A stretch of 64,000 nucleotides of DNA from JAVWHP01 sp036639955 (GTDB lineage Bacteria > Bacillota_I > Bacilli_A > Erysipelotrichales > Erysipelotrichaceae): the NCBI GenBank assembly GCA_036639955.1, contig JAVWHP010000007.1, positions 37,439 to 101,438 of the forward strand. Reading direction: 5' to 3'. Both the position numbers and the translations under genes were made by a program. The notes beneath the pieces are model-generated. The model did no database searches. It was not told the origin of the DNA and was given only the letters and a program-made list of their open reading frames with translations. Within the stretch, counting starts at the first letter, position 1. The number at the start of each line of letters is the position of its first letter. Shown piece after piece: positions 7,966 to 16,880 of this stretch.

Positions 7966-9209
7966 TATCTTATTTGTCCATTTCCATATATAATATATTT
8001 AATAGTAGTTAAAGCTTCTAAACCCATAGGACCACGAGCATGAATCTTTTGATTACTAATACCTATTTCAGCACCAAAGCCAAATTCAAAACCATCAGAG
8101 AAACGAGTAGAAGCATTAACATATACACAAGCAGAATCTATACAATCTAAGAAGATTTGAGAAGCATCATAATTAGAAGTAACTATCGTTTCAGAATGAT
8201 GAGTAGAATACTTGTTAATATGTTCTATTGCTTCAGATAGTTCATCTACAATAATTATAGATAATTCTAATGCTAGATATTCACAAGCATAATCTTCTTC
8301 AGTAGCTAAAATAAGATCAGGAGATAAAGCACAACAACGTTTACAACCATGTATTTTAACATTAGCTGCTTTTAAAGCAGGAACTGCTAATTTAAGGAAT
8401 TGAGCAGCTATAGAAGAATGTAGTACTAAAGATTCACAAGCATTACATACACTAGTTCTTTGTGTTTTAGCATTCAATATTATTTTTAAAGCCATATCTA
8501 AATCAGCAGAAGCATCAACATAAGTATGACAATTACCAGTTCCTGTCTCAATAACAGGTACAGTAGCATTATCTATTGTAGCTTTAATAAGATTAGCTCC
8601 ACCTCTAGGAATAATAACACTAAGATATTCATTAAGTTGCATAAATTTATTAGCAGTTTCATGTGATGTATCTTCAATTAATTCTATACAACCAGTAGAA
8701 ACACCAACTTTATTTAAAGCTTCTTTCATTATATTAACTAAAGCTATATTAGAGTTTATAGCAGTCTTACTACCTCTTAACATTACAGCATTACCAGACT
8801 TAATACATAAAGCAGCAGCATCTACAGATACATTAGGACGAGCTTCATATATCATTCCTACTACTCCTAAAGGTACTCTTTTCTGTCCTATAGTTAAACC
8901 ATTAGGTCTTTTCGACATCTTAATAACACTACCAATAGGATCTTCAATCTGAATAAGTTTATCTACACCTATAGCTATAGCTTCTATTCTATCTACATTT
9001 AAAGTTAATCTATCTATAATACCTATAGATAAATTGTTCTTAATAGCATTAGCTATATCAATCTTATTAGCTTCAATTATTATAGAAGAATTATTTCTTA
9101 AAGCTATACCAATCTCCTTTAATATTTCATTCTTTTTAGAAGTAGACATATTCATTAAACTATAACTAGCTTTTTTAGCATTACTACCTTTTAATTCTAA
9201 TTCATTCAT
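7965..9209 (-). CDS. proA: Gamma-glutamyl phosphate reductase
   Basis: 414 residues, the usual length. It reduces gamma-glutamyl phosphate with NADPH to glutamate semialdehyde in proline synthesis. KTQRTSVCNACESLV carries the catalytic cysteine (near residue 255), GMIYEARPNVSVDAAALC and VMLRGSKTAI are the aldehyde-dehydrogenase-fold NADPH region, and TRFSDGFEFGFGAEIGIS is the conserved C-terminal block. It starts 2 bases after proB, so the two are co-translated, which fits the labile intermediate passing from kinase to reductase. Confidence 0.96.
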   Translation of the reverse strand: MNELELKGSNAKKASYSLMNMSTSKKNEILKEIGIALRNNSSIIIEANKIDIANAIKNNLSIGIIDRLTLNVDRIEAIAIGVDKLIQIEDPIGSVIKMSKRPNGLTIGQKRVPLGVVGMIYEARPNVSVDAAALCIKSGNAVMLRGSKTAINSNIALVNIMKEALNKVGVSTGCIELIEDTSHETANKFMQLNEYLSVIIPRGGANLIKATIDNATVPVIETGTGNCHTYVDASADLDMALKIILNAKTQRTSVCNACESLVLHSSIAAQFLKLAVPALKAANVKIHGCKRCCALSPDLILATEEDYACEYLALELSIIIVDELSEAIEHINKYSTHHSETIVTSNYDASQIFLDCIDSACVYVNASTRFSDGFEFGFGAEIGISNQKIHARGPMGLEALTTIKYIIYGNGQIR

Positions 9210-9211
9210 AA

Positions 9212-10012
9212 TTAATCCTTTCCAAGGAAAAGTGTACCTACACGTTTACCTTCTAATATATCATATATTATTTCTGGATTCTCACCATTAGCTATAATCA
9301 TATCACATTTAGCATCATTAGCTATCTTACCAGCTACTAATTTAGTATTCATACCACCAGTACCTAAACTACTACTAGTATCTTTAGCAAAGTCTTCTAT
9401 ATCTTTAGTTATCTCTTTAACTAAAGGTATTAGTTTAGCATTAGCATTAGTATTAGGATTATCATCATATAAACCATCTATATCAGAAAGGATTATTAAG
9501 AGATCAGCATTTATAAGTGCAGCAGTAACTGCTGATAAGGTATCATTATCTCCATAGACTATTTCATCTACTGCTATACTATCATTTTCATTTATAATAG
9601 GTATTACATTATAATTAAATAGTGTTTCAAATGTATTAACTACGTTTTCTTTTAATAGTTCATCTTGTGTAATAGATTTAGTTAATAGTATTTGTGATAT
9701 CTTTTGAGCATATTGATCAAAGAACTTATCATATATATACATTAGTTCACATTGTCCTACAGATGCTATAGCTTGTTTTTCTTTTATTGTTTTAGGTTTA
9801 TGATTTAATCCTAATTTAGAAATACCTGCTGCTACTGCTCCACTAGATACTAGTATTATTTCTCTACCTTCATTTGATAGATCACTTAATATCATAGCTA
9901 GTTTATCTAGTTTTCTTAAATTTAGTTTTCCTGTACTATGAGTTAATGTAGTAGAACCTACTTTTATAACTATTCTTTTACTATTCTTTATGTTTATTAG
10001 ATGTTTATCCAT
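9212..10012 (-). CDS. proB: Glutamate 5-kinase, short form without PUA domain
   Basis: 266 residues from ATG 10012, chosen because GGAAG lies 8 bases upstream and IVIKVGSTTL then begins close to the N-terminus, as in homologues; an ATG 33 bases upstream has no such site. It phosphorylates glutamate for proline synthesis. Amino-acid-kinase motifs: KVGSTTL, LVSSGAVAAG, INENDSIAVDEIVYGDNDTL (NENDSIAVDEIVYGDND) and the C-terminal GTGGMNTKLVAGKIA. The PUA domain of the longer ProB proteins is absent. Feedback inhibition by proline cannot be judged. Confidence 0.95.
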   Translation of the reverse strand: MDKHLINIKNSKRIVIKVGSTTLTHSTGKLNLRKLDKLAMILSDLSNEGREIILVSSGAVAAGISKLGLNHKPKTIKEKQAIASVGQCELMYIYDKFFDQYAQKISQILLTKSITQDELLKENVVNTFETLFNYNVIPIINENDSIAVDEIVYGDNDTLSAVTAALINADLLIILSDIDGLYDDNPNTNANAKLIPLVKEITKDIEDFAKDTSSSLGTGGMNTKLVAGKIANDAKCDMIIANGENPEIIYDILEGKRVGTLFLGKD

Positions 10013-10155
10013 TATATACACTTCCTTTATATAAAAGTATACCAAATATTAGGTTAAATTGAAATTCTTTTATTTATAGTTTATAAAGATAGTTCTTTAA
10101 AAGAAGTTAAAGCTAAGGTATAATAAACAAGTAAATAGAATTAAGGAGAGATTAT

Positions 10156-11016
10156 ATGAATGAAGATAAGATTATATATGGTAATATTTTAGCTAAAGAT
10201 ATAAAGGATAAGCTAAGATTAGATGTTATAAGTTATACTGATAAGGGTTTTAGAGCTCCTCATTTAGTTGTTATTCAGGTTGGTAGTAATCCTGCTAGTA
10301 GTGCTTATGTTAATGGTAAGGAAAAGGATTGTGTTAGTGTAGGGTTTAAGTCTACTTTATTAAGATTAGATAATAATATAGAGGAAGAAGAGTTATTAAA
10401 GTTTGTTAAGGGTTATAATGATGATAGTTCTGTTGATGGTTTATTGGTTCAATTACCTTTACCTAAACATATAGATGCTAAAAAGATATTGTTTGCTATA
10501 GATCCTAATAAGGATGTAGATGGTTTTCATCCTTTAAATGTTGGTAAGATGATGATTAATGAACCTACTTATTTACCTTGTACTCCTTTTGGTTGTATGA
10601 GAATGTTAGAGTCTGTTGGTTATAATGATTTAAGTGGTTTAAATGCTGTAGTTATTGGTAGAAGTAATATAGTGGGTAAACCTGCTGGACAATTATTATT
10701 GAGGAAGAATGCTACTGTTACTACAGTACATTCTAAAACTAAGAATATAGAAGAGATTTGTAGTAAGGCTGATATCTTAATAGCTGCTATTGGTAAACCT
10801 AAGTTGATTAAAGAAAATTGGGTTAAAAAAGGTGCTATAATAATAGATGTAGGTATTAATCGTGGTGATGATGGTAAGTTAGTTGGAGATGTTGACTTTG
10901 ATTCTGTTATAGATAAAGTTAAATATATTACTCCAGTACCTAAGGGTGTAGGATTAATGACTAGAGCTATGTTATTAGAAAATACAATGCAAGCTTATAA
11001 GGAGAATATTAAATAG
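10156..11016 (+). CDS. folD: Bifunctional methylenetetrahydrofolate dehydrogenase/cyclohydrolase
   Basis: 286 residues. It interconverts 5,10-methylene-THF, methenyl-THF and 10-formyl-THF, which supplies formyl groups to PurN and PurH encoded later in this window. Signatures: VGSNPASSAYVNGKEKDC (with the YxxxK catalytic pair), VDGLLVQLPLPKHID, PNKDVDGFHPLNVGKM and the NADP-binding VVIGRSNIVGKPAGQLLL. GGAGAG precedes the ATG. It is followed after 9 bases by the DUF951 gene and then ychF, a likely three-gene unit. Codon choice is strongly T-ending, unlike ychF next to it. Confidence 0.96.
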   Translation: MNEDKIIYGNILAKDIKDKLRLDVISYTDKGFRAPHLVVIQVGSNPASSAYVNGKEKDCVSVGFKSTLLRLDNNIEEEELLKFVKGYNDDSSVDGLLVQLPLPKHIDAKKILFAIDPNKDVDGFHPLNVGKMMINEPTYLPCTPFGCMRMLESVGYNDLSGLNAVVIGRSNIVGKPAGQLLLRKNATVTTVHSKTKNIEEICSKADILIAAIGKPKLIKENWVKKGAIIIDVGINRGDDGKLVGDVDFDSVIDKVKYITPVPKGVGLMTRAMLLENTMQAYKENIK

Positions 11017-11025
11017 GAGGTAACA

Positions 11026-11220
11026 ATGGAATATAACTTAAATGATATAGTAGAGATGAAGAAGGAACATCCATGTCATAAATCTAAATATTGGAAGATA
11101 ATTAGAATGGGTGCTGATATTAGAGTTAAGTGTTTAGGTTGTGGAACTAGTGTGTTATTTCCTAGAACTGAGTTTGAAAAAAGATTAAAGAAGATTATTG
11201 AAAAAGCACCTATAGAATAG
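11026..11220 (+). CDS. DUF951 family small protein
   Basis: 64 residues. The sequence opens YNLNDIVEMKKEHPCHKSKYWKI and continues RMGADIRVKCLGCGTSVLFPRTEFEKRLKK, the compact pattern of DUF951 (an SH3-like strand start, a single Cys-His pair and a CLGC knuckle). It may bind a metal or nucleic acid; the function is unknown. Firmicutes often encode it just upstream of ychF, as here (18 bases before the ychF start), so a ribosome-related role is possible by association only. GGAGG precedes the ATG. Confidence 0.9.
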   Translation: MEYNLNDIVEMKKEHPCHKSKYWKIIRMGADIRVKCLGCGTSVLFPRTEFEKRLKKIIEKAPIE

Positions 11221-11238
11221 GAAGAAAGAGGAACATAT

Positions 11239-12339
11239 ATGTCATTAACAGCAGGAATTGTAGGATTACCAAATGTAGGGAAATCAACTCTATTTAATGC
11301 AATAACTAAATCACAGGTAGAAGCAGCTAATTACCCATTTGCTACTATTCAACCTAATGTAGGAGTAGTAGAAGTACCAGATAGTAGAATAGATCGTTTA
11401 ATAGAATTATTTAGTCCTAAAAGAACAGTACATACTACTTTTGAATTTACTGATATAGCAGGATTAGTAAAAGGAGCTAGTAAAGGAGAAGGACTTGGTA
11501 ACCAATTCTTATCTAATATTAGATTAACTGATGCTATTTGTCATGTAGTAAGATGTTTTGATGATAATGATATTACACATGTAGAAGGTAGTGTAGATCC
11601 AATTAGAGATATTGAAATAATAAACTTAGAACTAGTATTAGCAGATCTACAAAGTGTATTAACTAGATTAAATAAAGTATCTAAAAAAGCCGCAACTAGA
11701 GATCCAGCTTCTAAAGTAGAAGTAGCAGTATTAAACCAACTTAAAGAAACTTTAGAGGCTGGAAATGCAGCAAGAACATTAGAATTTGAAAAAGAAGCAT
11801 TAGAAGTAGTAAAAGGCTATAGCCTTTTAACTATTAAACCAATGATATATGTAGCTAATATGTCAGAAGAACAAATAAGTGATCCTGATAGTAATGAATA
11901 CTATAAGATAGTTAAAGAATATGCAGAAAAAGAAGGTAATGATGTAGTAGCTATAAGTGCTAAAATAGAAGAAGAATTATCAGAATTAGATAAAGAAGAA
12001 AAAGATGTATTCTTACAAGACTTAGGTATTAATGAAAGTGGACTAGATAAAGTTATTAGAGCTGCTTATAGTTTATTAAATCTAAAAACATATTTTACTG
12101 TAGGAGTAGAAGAAGTAAGAGCATGGACATTTAAAGATGGAATGAATGCACCACAATGTGCAGGAATAATACATACTGATTTCCAAAGAGGTTTTATTAG
12201 AGCTGAAGCATTCTCATTTGATGATATAGATAAATACTGTACAGAATTAGCAGTAAAAGAAGCAGGTAAATTGAGATCTGAAGGAAAAGATTATATAGTT
12301 CAAGATGGAGATATTCTAAACTTTAGATTTAATGTTTAA
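11239..12339 (+). CDS. ychF: YchF/Ola1 family ATPase
   Basis: 366 residues. An Obg-related P-loop protein that prefers ATP to GTP and associates with ribosomes. GLPNVGKS (residues 9-16) is the Walker A; FTDIAGLVKGASKGEGLG covers G3/switch II; the G4 position reads NMSE instead of NKxD, the known cause of the ATP preference. The C-terminal TGS domain (about 280-366) contains KTYFTVGVEEVRAWTFKDG and the conserved end YIVQDGDILNFRFNV. Ribosome binding site GAAAGAGG. Length and all motifs are normal. Codon use is A-ending. Confidence 0.96.
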   Translation: MSLTAGIVGLPNVGKSTLFNAITKSQVEAANYPFATIQPNVGVVEVPDSRIDRLIELFSPKRTVHTTFEFTDIAGLVKGASKGEGLGNQFLSNIRLTDAICHVVRCFDDNDITHVEGSVDPIRDIEIINLELVLADLQSVLTRLNKVSKKAATRDPASKVEVAVLNQLKETLEAGNAARTLEFEKEALEVVKGYSLLTIKPMIYVANMSEEQISDPDSNEYYKIVKEYAEKEGNDVVAISAKIEEELSELDKEEKDVFLQDLGINESGLDKVIRAAYSLLNLKTYFTVGVEEVRAWTFKDGMNAPQCAGIIHTDFQRGFIRAEAFSFDDIDKYCTELAVKEAGKLRSEGKDYIVQDGDILNFRFNV

Positions 12340-12419
12340 GATACTATAAGCATTAGTTTCTTGAAATAGTAAATGATAAGTGATAGAATGTTATTAGAAT
12401 AAATATAAGGAGAGATAAT

Positions 12420-12743
12420 ATGAAATTAATCGTAGCTATTATGTCGAATGATGACAGTCCTGCTGTATCATCAGCATTAACAAAAGAAAATTTTTCAGTT
12501 ACAAGACTTGCTACAACAGGTGGATTCCTAAGAGCAGGGAATACTACTTTAATAGTTGGAACAGAAGATGATAAAGTTGAAAAAGCAATTGATGTAATAG
12601 GTGAATATTCAAGAAGAAGAAGTGAAGTAGTACCATCGACTGCTAGTTATGATATTGGAAGATATGCATCATTTCCAATAGAAGTACAAGTAGGTGGAGC
12701 AACTATATTTGTAGTTGATGTAGAACAATTTATAAGATTGTAA
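12420..12743 (+). CDS. darA: Cyclic-di-AMP receptor DarA/PstA (YaaQ family)
   Basis: 107 residues, a PII-like trimeric protein that binds c-di-AMP. TRLATTGGFLRAGNTTLIVG (TTGGFLRAGNTTLIVG, about 30-47) is the family signature and supplies the ligand pocket; the C-terminus (QVGGATIFVVDVEQF) is also conserved. It has no known enzymatic activity and presumably passes on second-messenger levels to unknown targets. AAGGAGAG lies upstream. It follows ychF by 80 bases and is closed by its own terminator. Confidence 0.93.
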   Translation: MKLIVAIMSNDDSPAVSSALTKENFSVTRLATTGGFLRAGNTTLIVGTEDDKVEKAIDVIGEYSRRRSEVVPSTASYDIGRYASFPIEVQVGGATIFVVDVEQFIRL

Positions 12744-12770
12744 TAAATTAAGTAGTTTTAAGATAGTTAT

Positions 12771-12810
12771 AAATTAAAGGATGGCACAGTAATGTGCTAT
12801 CCTTTAATTT
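12771..12810 (+). terminator. Terminator after darA
   Basis: 18-bp arms at 12771-12788 and 12793-12810 with one G-U pair and a 4-base loop; short T-run after the stem. Confidence 0.8.
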
Positions 12811-13026
12811 TGAGAATAGCTAAAAAGACTTAAATATTAGGATATACACAAAAATTAAAGAAATGGTAGGAAAACTTTATGAAAGATATATTTGTAATTT
12901 TCATAATTTTCACAGTCAAATGAATGGTAAATGGTGTATAATTAATTATACAATGAGTATGTAATTATTAATATGAATACAAACTTAATAAAAAATGGAA
13001 GATTTGAGATATCGAGGAGGATACGT

Positions 13027-15381
13027 ATGATAACAGTTATTAAAAAAAGGGATGGAAGAGAAATATCTTTTATACCTGAAAAAATCACAAGAGCTATTTA
13101 TTTAGCAGCAAGTACAGTAGCAGCAAGAGAAGGAGGAAACGCAGATTACAATGTAGCTGAAACACTAACTTCAAAAGTTGTTGGAGCACTTAATAAGAAG
13201 TATAGTGAAGAAGTACCAAGCGTAGAAGAAGTACAAGATGCAGTAGTTAAAATACTAATTGAAAGTGGACACGCTAAAACAAGTGAAGCATATATTTTAT
13301 ATAGAGCGGAAAGAAATAAGATCCGTAATATGAAAACAAGATTAATGAAGAATATAGAAGAAATTACTTTTAGTGACGCAAATGATGCAGACATTAAAAG
13401 AGAAAATGCTAATATAGATGGAAATACAGCAATGGGAACAATGCTACAATACGGAAGTGCAGTATCAAGAGAATTCTGTTTATCACAAATGATGAACCCA
13501 GAACACGCAAGACTACATGAAAATGGAGATATACATATACATGATATGGACTTTATGAATATGGGAACACTAACATGCTGTCAAATAAATTTAGAAAATC
13601 TATTTAAAGGTGGGTTTTCAACAGGACATGGACATCTAAGAGAGCCACAGGATATATCAAGCTATGCAGCACTAGCAGCAATAGCAATACAAAGTGATCA
13701 AAACGATCAACACGGTGGACAAAGTGTACCAGCATTCGATTACTATATGGCACCAGGAGTAGCAAAAACATATAAGAAATTCTATAAAAGCAATGTAAAT
13801 AAAGCACTAGAAATGATGGTAGGACTAGAAGTAAATGCAAAAGAAAAACTAGAAACACTAGAAAAAACATTAAATAGTGACCCTAAACTAGAAATGGATG
13901 AAAAGTATCTAGAAGCTCTAGTAGGAATGCTAAAATCTGACTACAAATTGAATGATAGTGATATAGAAAAAGTATTAGCATTTGCATATAAAGAAACATT
14001 TAAAGAAACAAATAAAGCAACATTCCAAGCGATGGAAGCATTTATACACAATTTAAATACAATGCACTCAAGAGCAGGAGCACAAGTACCATTCTCAAGT
14101 ATAAACTTTGGAACAGATACAAGTGCAGAAGGAAGAATGCTAAGTAAGAATTTAATGCTAGCACAAGAAGCAGGATTAGGAAATGGAGAAACACCAATAT
14201 TTCCAATACTAATATTTAAAGTAAAAGAAGGAATAAATTATAATAAGTTAGATCCTAACTATGATCTATTTAAATTAGCATGTAGAGTAAGTGCTAAAAG
14301 ATTATTTCCTAATTTTAGTTTTATAGATGCTCCATTTAATTTAGAATACTATAAAGAAGGAAGACCAGAAACAGAAGCTACTTATATGGGATGTAGAACA
14401 AGAGTAGTAGGAAATGTTTGTGGAGAAGAAGTAGTCGATGGTAGAGGAAACTTATCATTTACAAGTATAAATTTACCAAGAATAGGATTAAAACATGGTA
14501 AAGCATTACATGGTAAATATGATGAAGTAGGATTCTTCAAAGAATTAGATGAAAAGATTGATGCTGTTGCTGCTCAATTATTAGAAAGAATGGCAATCCA
14601 AGGATCAAAGAAGGTTAAGAATTTTCCATTCTTGATGGGACAAGGAGTTTGGAAAGGATCTGAAAATTTAGATTGGGAAGATACTTTAGAAGAAATAATT
14701 AAACAAGGTACTTTAACAGTTGGATTTATAGGATTAGCAGAGTGTTTAAAAGCATTGATAGGAGAACATCATGGAGAAAGTGATGAAGCTCAAGCTTTAG
14801 GAATGAAGATAATAGGACATATGAGAGAAAAAATGGATGATTATACAACTAAGTATAAATTGAATTTTTCTTTAATAGCTACTCCTGCTGAAGGATTATC
14901 TGGAAGATTTACAAGAATAGATAAGAAAGTATTTGGTGTAGTTCCAGGAGTTACTGATCGTGAATACTATACTAATAGTTTCCATGTTCCTGTATACTAT
15001 AATATATCAGCTTTTAATAAGATTAGAAAAGAAGCACCTTATCATAACTTTACTAATGCTGGTCATATTAGTTATGTTGAAGTAGCTGGAGATCCTGAAA
15101 AGAATTTAGATGCTTTTGAAGCTATTGTACGTTGTATGAAAGAAGAAGGAATAGGTTATGGAAGTATTAACCATCCTTTAGATAGAGACCCTGTATGTGG
15201 CTTTAGTGGAGTTATAGAAGGTAGTGTATGCCCTAATTGTGGACGTAATGAAGAAGAAGGAGCAGTAAGATTCGAAAAGATAAGAAGAATTACTGGATAC
15301 CTAGTAGGAACAGTAGATCGTTTCAATAATGCTAAAACAGCAGAAGTAAATGATCGTGTTAAACATGGAATTAAAGATTAG
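13027..15381 (+). CDS. nrdD: Anaerobic ribonucleoside-triphosphate reductase
   Basis: 784 residues from ATG 13027, picked because GAGGAGG lies 6 bases upstream and an ATP-cone starts at once (MITVIKKRDGREISFIPEKI); an in-frame ATG at 12973 lacks a site. Class III RNR makes dNTPs by a glycyl radical. Seen: the ATP-cone (about 1-95), DIHIHDMDFM, a C-terminal zinc knuckle (CGFSGVIEGSVCPNCG) and the radical motif RITGYL close to the end. It needs NrdG, whose start overlaps its 3' end. A 283-base intergenic region precedes it. Third-codon-position preference shifts from A/C to T at about 14.3 kb inside the gene. Confidence 0.96.
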   Translation: MITVIKKRDGREISFIPEKITRAIYLAASTVAAREGGNADYNVAETLTSKVVGALNKKYSEEVPSVEEVQDAVVKILIESGHAKTSEAYILYRAERNKIRNMKTRLMKNIEEITFSDANDADIKRENANIDGNTAMGTMLQYGSAVSREFCLSQMMNPEHARLHENGDIHIHDMDFMNMGTLTCCQINLENLFKGGFSTGHGHLREPQDISSYAALAAIAIQSDQNDQHGGQSVPAFDYYMAPGVAKTYKKFYKSNVNKALEMMVGLEVNAKEKLETLEKTLNSDPKLEMDEKYLEALVGMLKSDYKLNDSDIEKVLAFAYKETFKETNKATFQAMEAFIHNLNTMHSRAGAQVPFSSINFGTDTSAEGRMLSKNLMLAQEAGLGNGETPIFPILIFKVKEGINYNKLDPNYDLFKLACRVSAKRLFPNFSFIDAPFNLEYYKEGRPETEATYMGCRTRVVGNVCGEEVVDGRGNLSFTSINLPRIGLKHGKALHGKYDEVGFFKELDEKIDAVAAQLLERMAIQGSKKVKNFPFLMGQGVWKGSENLDWEDTLEEIIKQGTLTVGFIGLAECLKALIGEHHGESDEAQALGMKIIGHMREKMDDYTTKYKLNFSLIATPAEGLSGRFTRIDKKVFGVVPGVTDREYYTNSFHVPVYYNISAFNKIRKEAPYHNFTNAGHISYVEVAGDPEKNLDAFEAIVRCMKEEGIGYGSINHPLDRDPVCGFSGVIEGSVCPNCGRNEEEGAVRFEKIRRITGYLVGTVDRFNNAKTAEVNDRVKHGIKD

Positions 15382-15868
15382 ATTATCTGGCCCATTAACC
15401 ATAGATAGTATTGTAGATGGTGTCGGATTAAGATGTGTAGTATGGACACAAGGTTGTCCACATAACTGTCCTAATTGTCATAATCCTTTAACTCATGATA
15501 TGCAAGGTGGAGAACTAGTAGATGTAGCCACTGTAGTAAAAGAAATTAAAGACACTCATCTACAAACTGGTCTAACTCTCTCTGGAGGAGAACCATTCAT
15601 GCAACCGGATGCTCTATTACCTATTGTAGCAGCAGCTATAGAAATGAATATGAATATATGGGCCTATACAGGATTCCTCTACGAAGATCTAATTACAGAC
15701 CCACGTCGCAACAAGTTACTTAAAGAACTTGATATCTTAGTAGATGGTAAATTTATAGAAGAATTAAGAGATCCCTATCTAAGATTTAAGGGCAGCTCAA
15801 ATCAACGTGTAATAGATGTCCAATCCTCATTAAAAAATAATAAAGTTATATTAAGTGAATATAATTAA
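15350..15868 (+). CDS. nrdG: Anaerobic RNR activating protein (radical SAM)
   Basis: 172 residues. It generates the glycyl radical on NrdD. GCPHNCPNCHNP gives the CxxxCxxC cluster (Cys36, Cys40, Cys43), and the SGGEPF motif binds SAM. The start is uncertain: ATG 15350 overlaps nrdD by 32 bases, while ATG 15365 (giving MELKIRLSG) looks more like homologues; neither has a good ribosome binding site, so coupling to nrdD translation is likely. A terminator follows at 15879-15909. Confidence 0.95.
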   Translation: MIVLNMELKIRLSGPLTIDSIVDGVGLRCVVWTQGCPHNCPNCHNPLTHDMQGGELVDVATVVKEIKDTHLQTGLTLSGGEPFMQPDALLPIVAAAIEMNMNIWAYTGFLYEDLITDPRRNKLLKELDILVDGKFIEELRDPYLRFKGSSNQRVIDVQSSLKNNKVILSEYN

Positions 15869-15878
15869 CAACAACAAT

Positions 15879-15909
15879 AAAGAGAAATAGCATAAAGCTA
15901 TTTCTCTTT
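15879..15909. terminator. Terminator after nrdDG
   Basis: 13-bp perfect arms (AAAGAGAAATAGC with GCTATTTCTCTTT) around a 5-base loop, T-run after. It lies between convergent genes and can serve both strands. Confidence 0.9.
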
Positions 15910-15927
15910 TAAGTTGTAGTAATATCA

Positions 15928-16788
15928 CTAATTTTTTGTCAATACTTTATTATAGACCCATATAGTTTTATTAGCTATAATAAATTTAGTAGCATCAGTT
16001 TTAAGATCATAACCTATAGATATAAAGATACCAGGAATATAGAAGTAATCATTAAGTTTAAATACTTGGTTAGATAGTCTATTACCATATTTATCACACT
16101 TAATACAAGGACCAGCAGGGATTGAGTTTCCACCATCACCTGTAAGTTCTTTATTCCATATACTATCTAGTTCAACAAGTACTTGTTGAACTAGAAAGAT
16201 ACCAGCTATACTGAATTTATCACCTATACTAATCTTATTGTTAATTATAGATGGTACATACTTCCAATTATAATTAATATCATTCAATAGTTTAGTACCA
16301 TCTATAAAACAAACATCACTAATAAGCATATTACCATTTAACATATAAACACCATAACGATTCAACACATACATTGAATTGAATTTGCCACGAGCAAATT
16401 CAATATGAATATGATTCCCCGTAGCGTTACCACTAGAACCTTCCTGAGCTATTTGAGTACCTTGTTTATAGCTAATTCCGGTATGTATACCGGATAAGGA
16501 GTCGTCATGGATAATTAGCAGGGTTAAGTAGTCTATAATGCCGTTAGCAAAGCGTACTTTAGATATAGATTGCCACCAAACAGCATTACCATTCTTAGGA
16601 TCAATAGCAACACATACTACATCACAAGGAGCATAAATTAAACTCTTACCACCATCACTACCAGATAAATCTAAAGCAAAACTACCTAAATGAGAACCAA
16701 CATTATCAACCTGACTAATACGAGTTATTTCCATCGGAAATAACACATTAGAAATACCATTAGTTATACTAGTTTGATATTGCTTCAT
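15928..16788 (-). CDS. M23-like zinc metallopeptidase domain protein, no signal peptide
   Basis: 286 residues. HLGSFALD (His33, Asp40) and GSSGNATGNHIHIEF (His126, His128) fit the two zinc-ligand motifs of M23 (LytM-type) peptidoglycan endopeptidases; His94 may be catalytic. The His-Asp spacing is wider than the usual HxxxD. No signal peptide or membrane segment is present, so export would need a holin or lysis, as with phage endolysins. The C-terminal ~130 residues (from about 155) are an unrecognised module with a CIKCDKYG segment. GGGGG precedes the ATG. No holin, phage or wall-hydrolysis partner lies nearby. Activity is inferred. Confidence 0.6.
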   Translation of the reverse strand: MKQYQTSITNGISNVLFPMEITRISQVDNVGSHLGSFALDLSGSDGGKSLIYAPCDVVCVAIDPKNGNAVWWQSISKVRFANGIIDYLTLLIIHDDSLSGIHTGISYKQGTQIAQEGSSGNATGNHIHIEFARGKFNSMYVLNRYGVYMLNGNMLISDVCFIDGTKLLNDINYNWKYVPSIINNKISIGDKFSIAGIFLVQQVLVELDSIWNKELTGDGGNSIPAGPCIKCDKYGNRLSNQVFKLNDYFYIPGIFISIGYDLKTDATKFIIANKTIWVYNKVLTKN

Positions 16789-16880
16789 AAAACACCCCCT
16801 ACTATTTAATATGAAAGAAATATAAATAAGTGAATATAAATTTATATTATTGTCAACAATATACTATGGAGGTGAAACAG

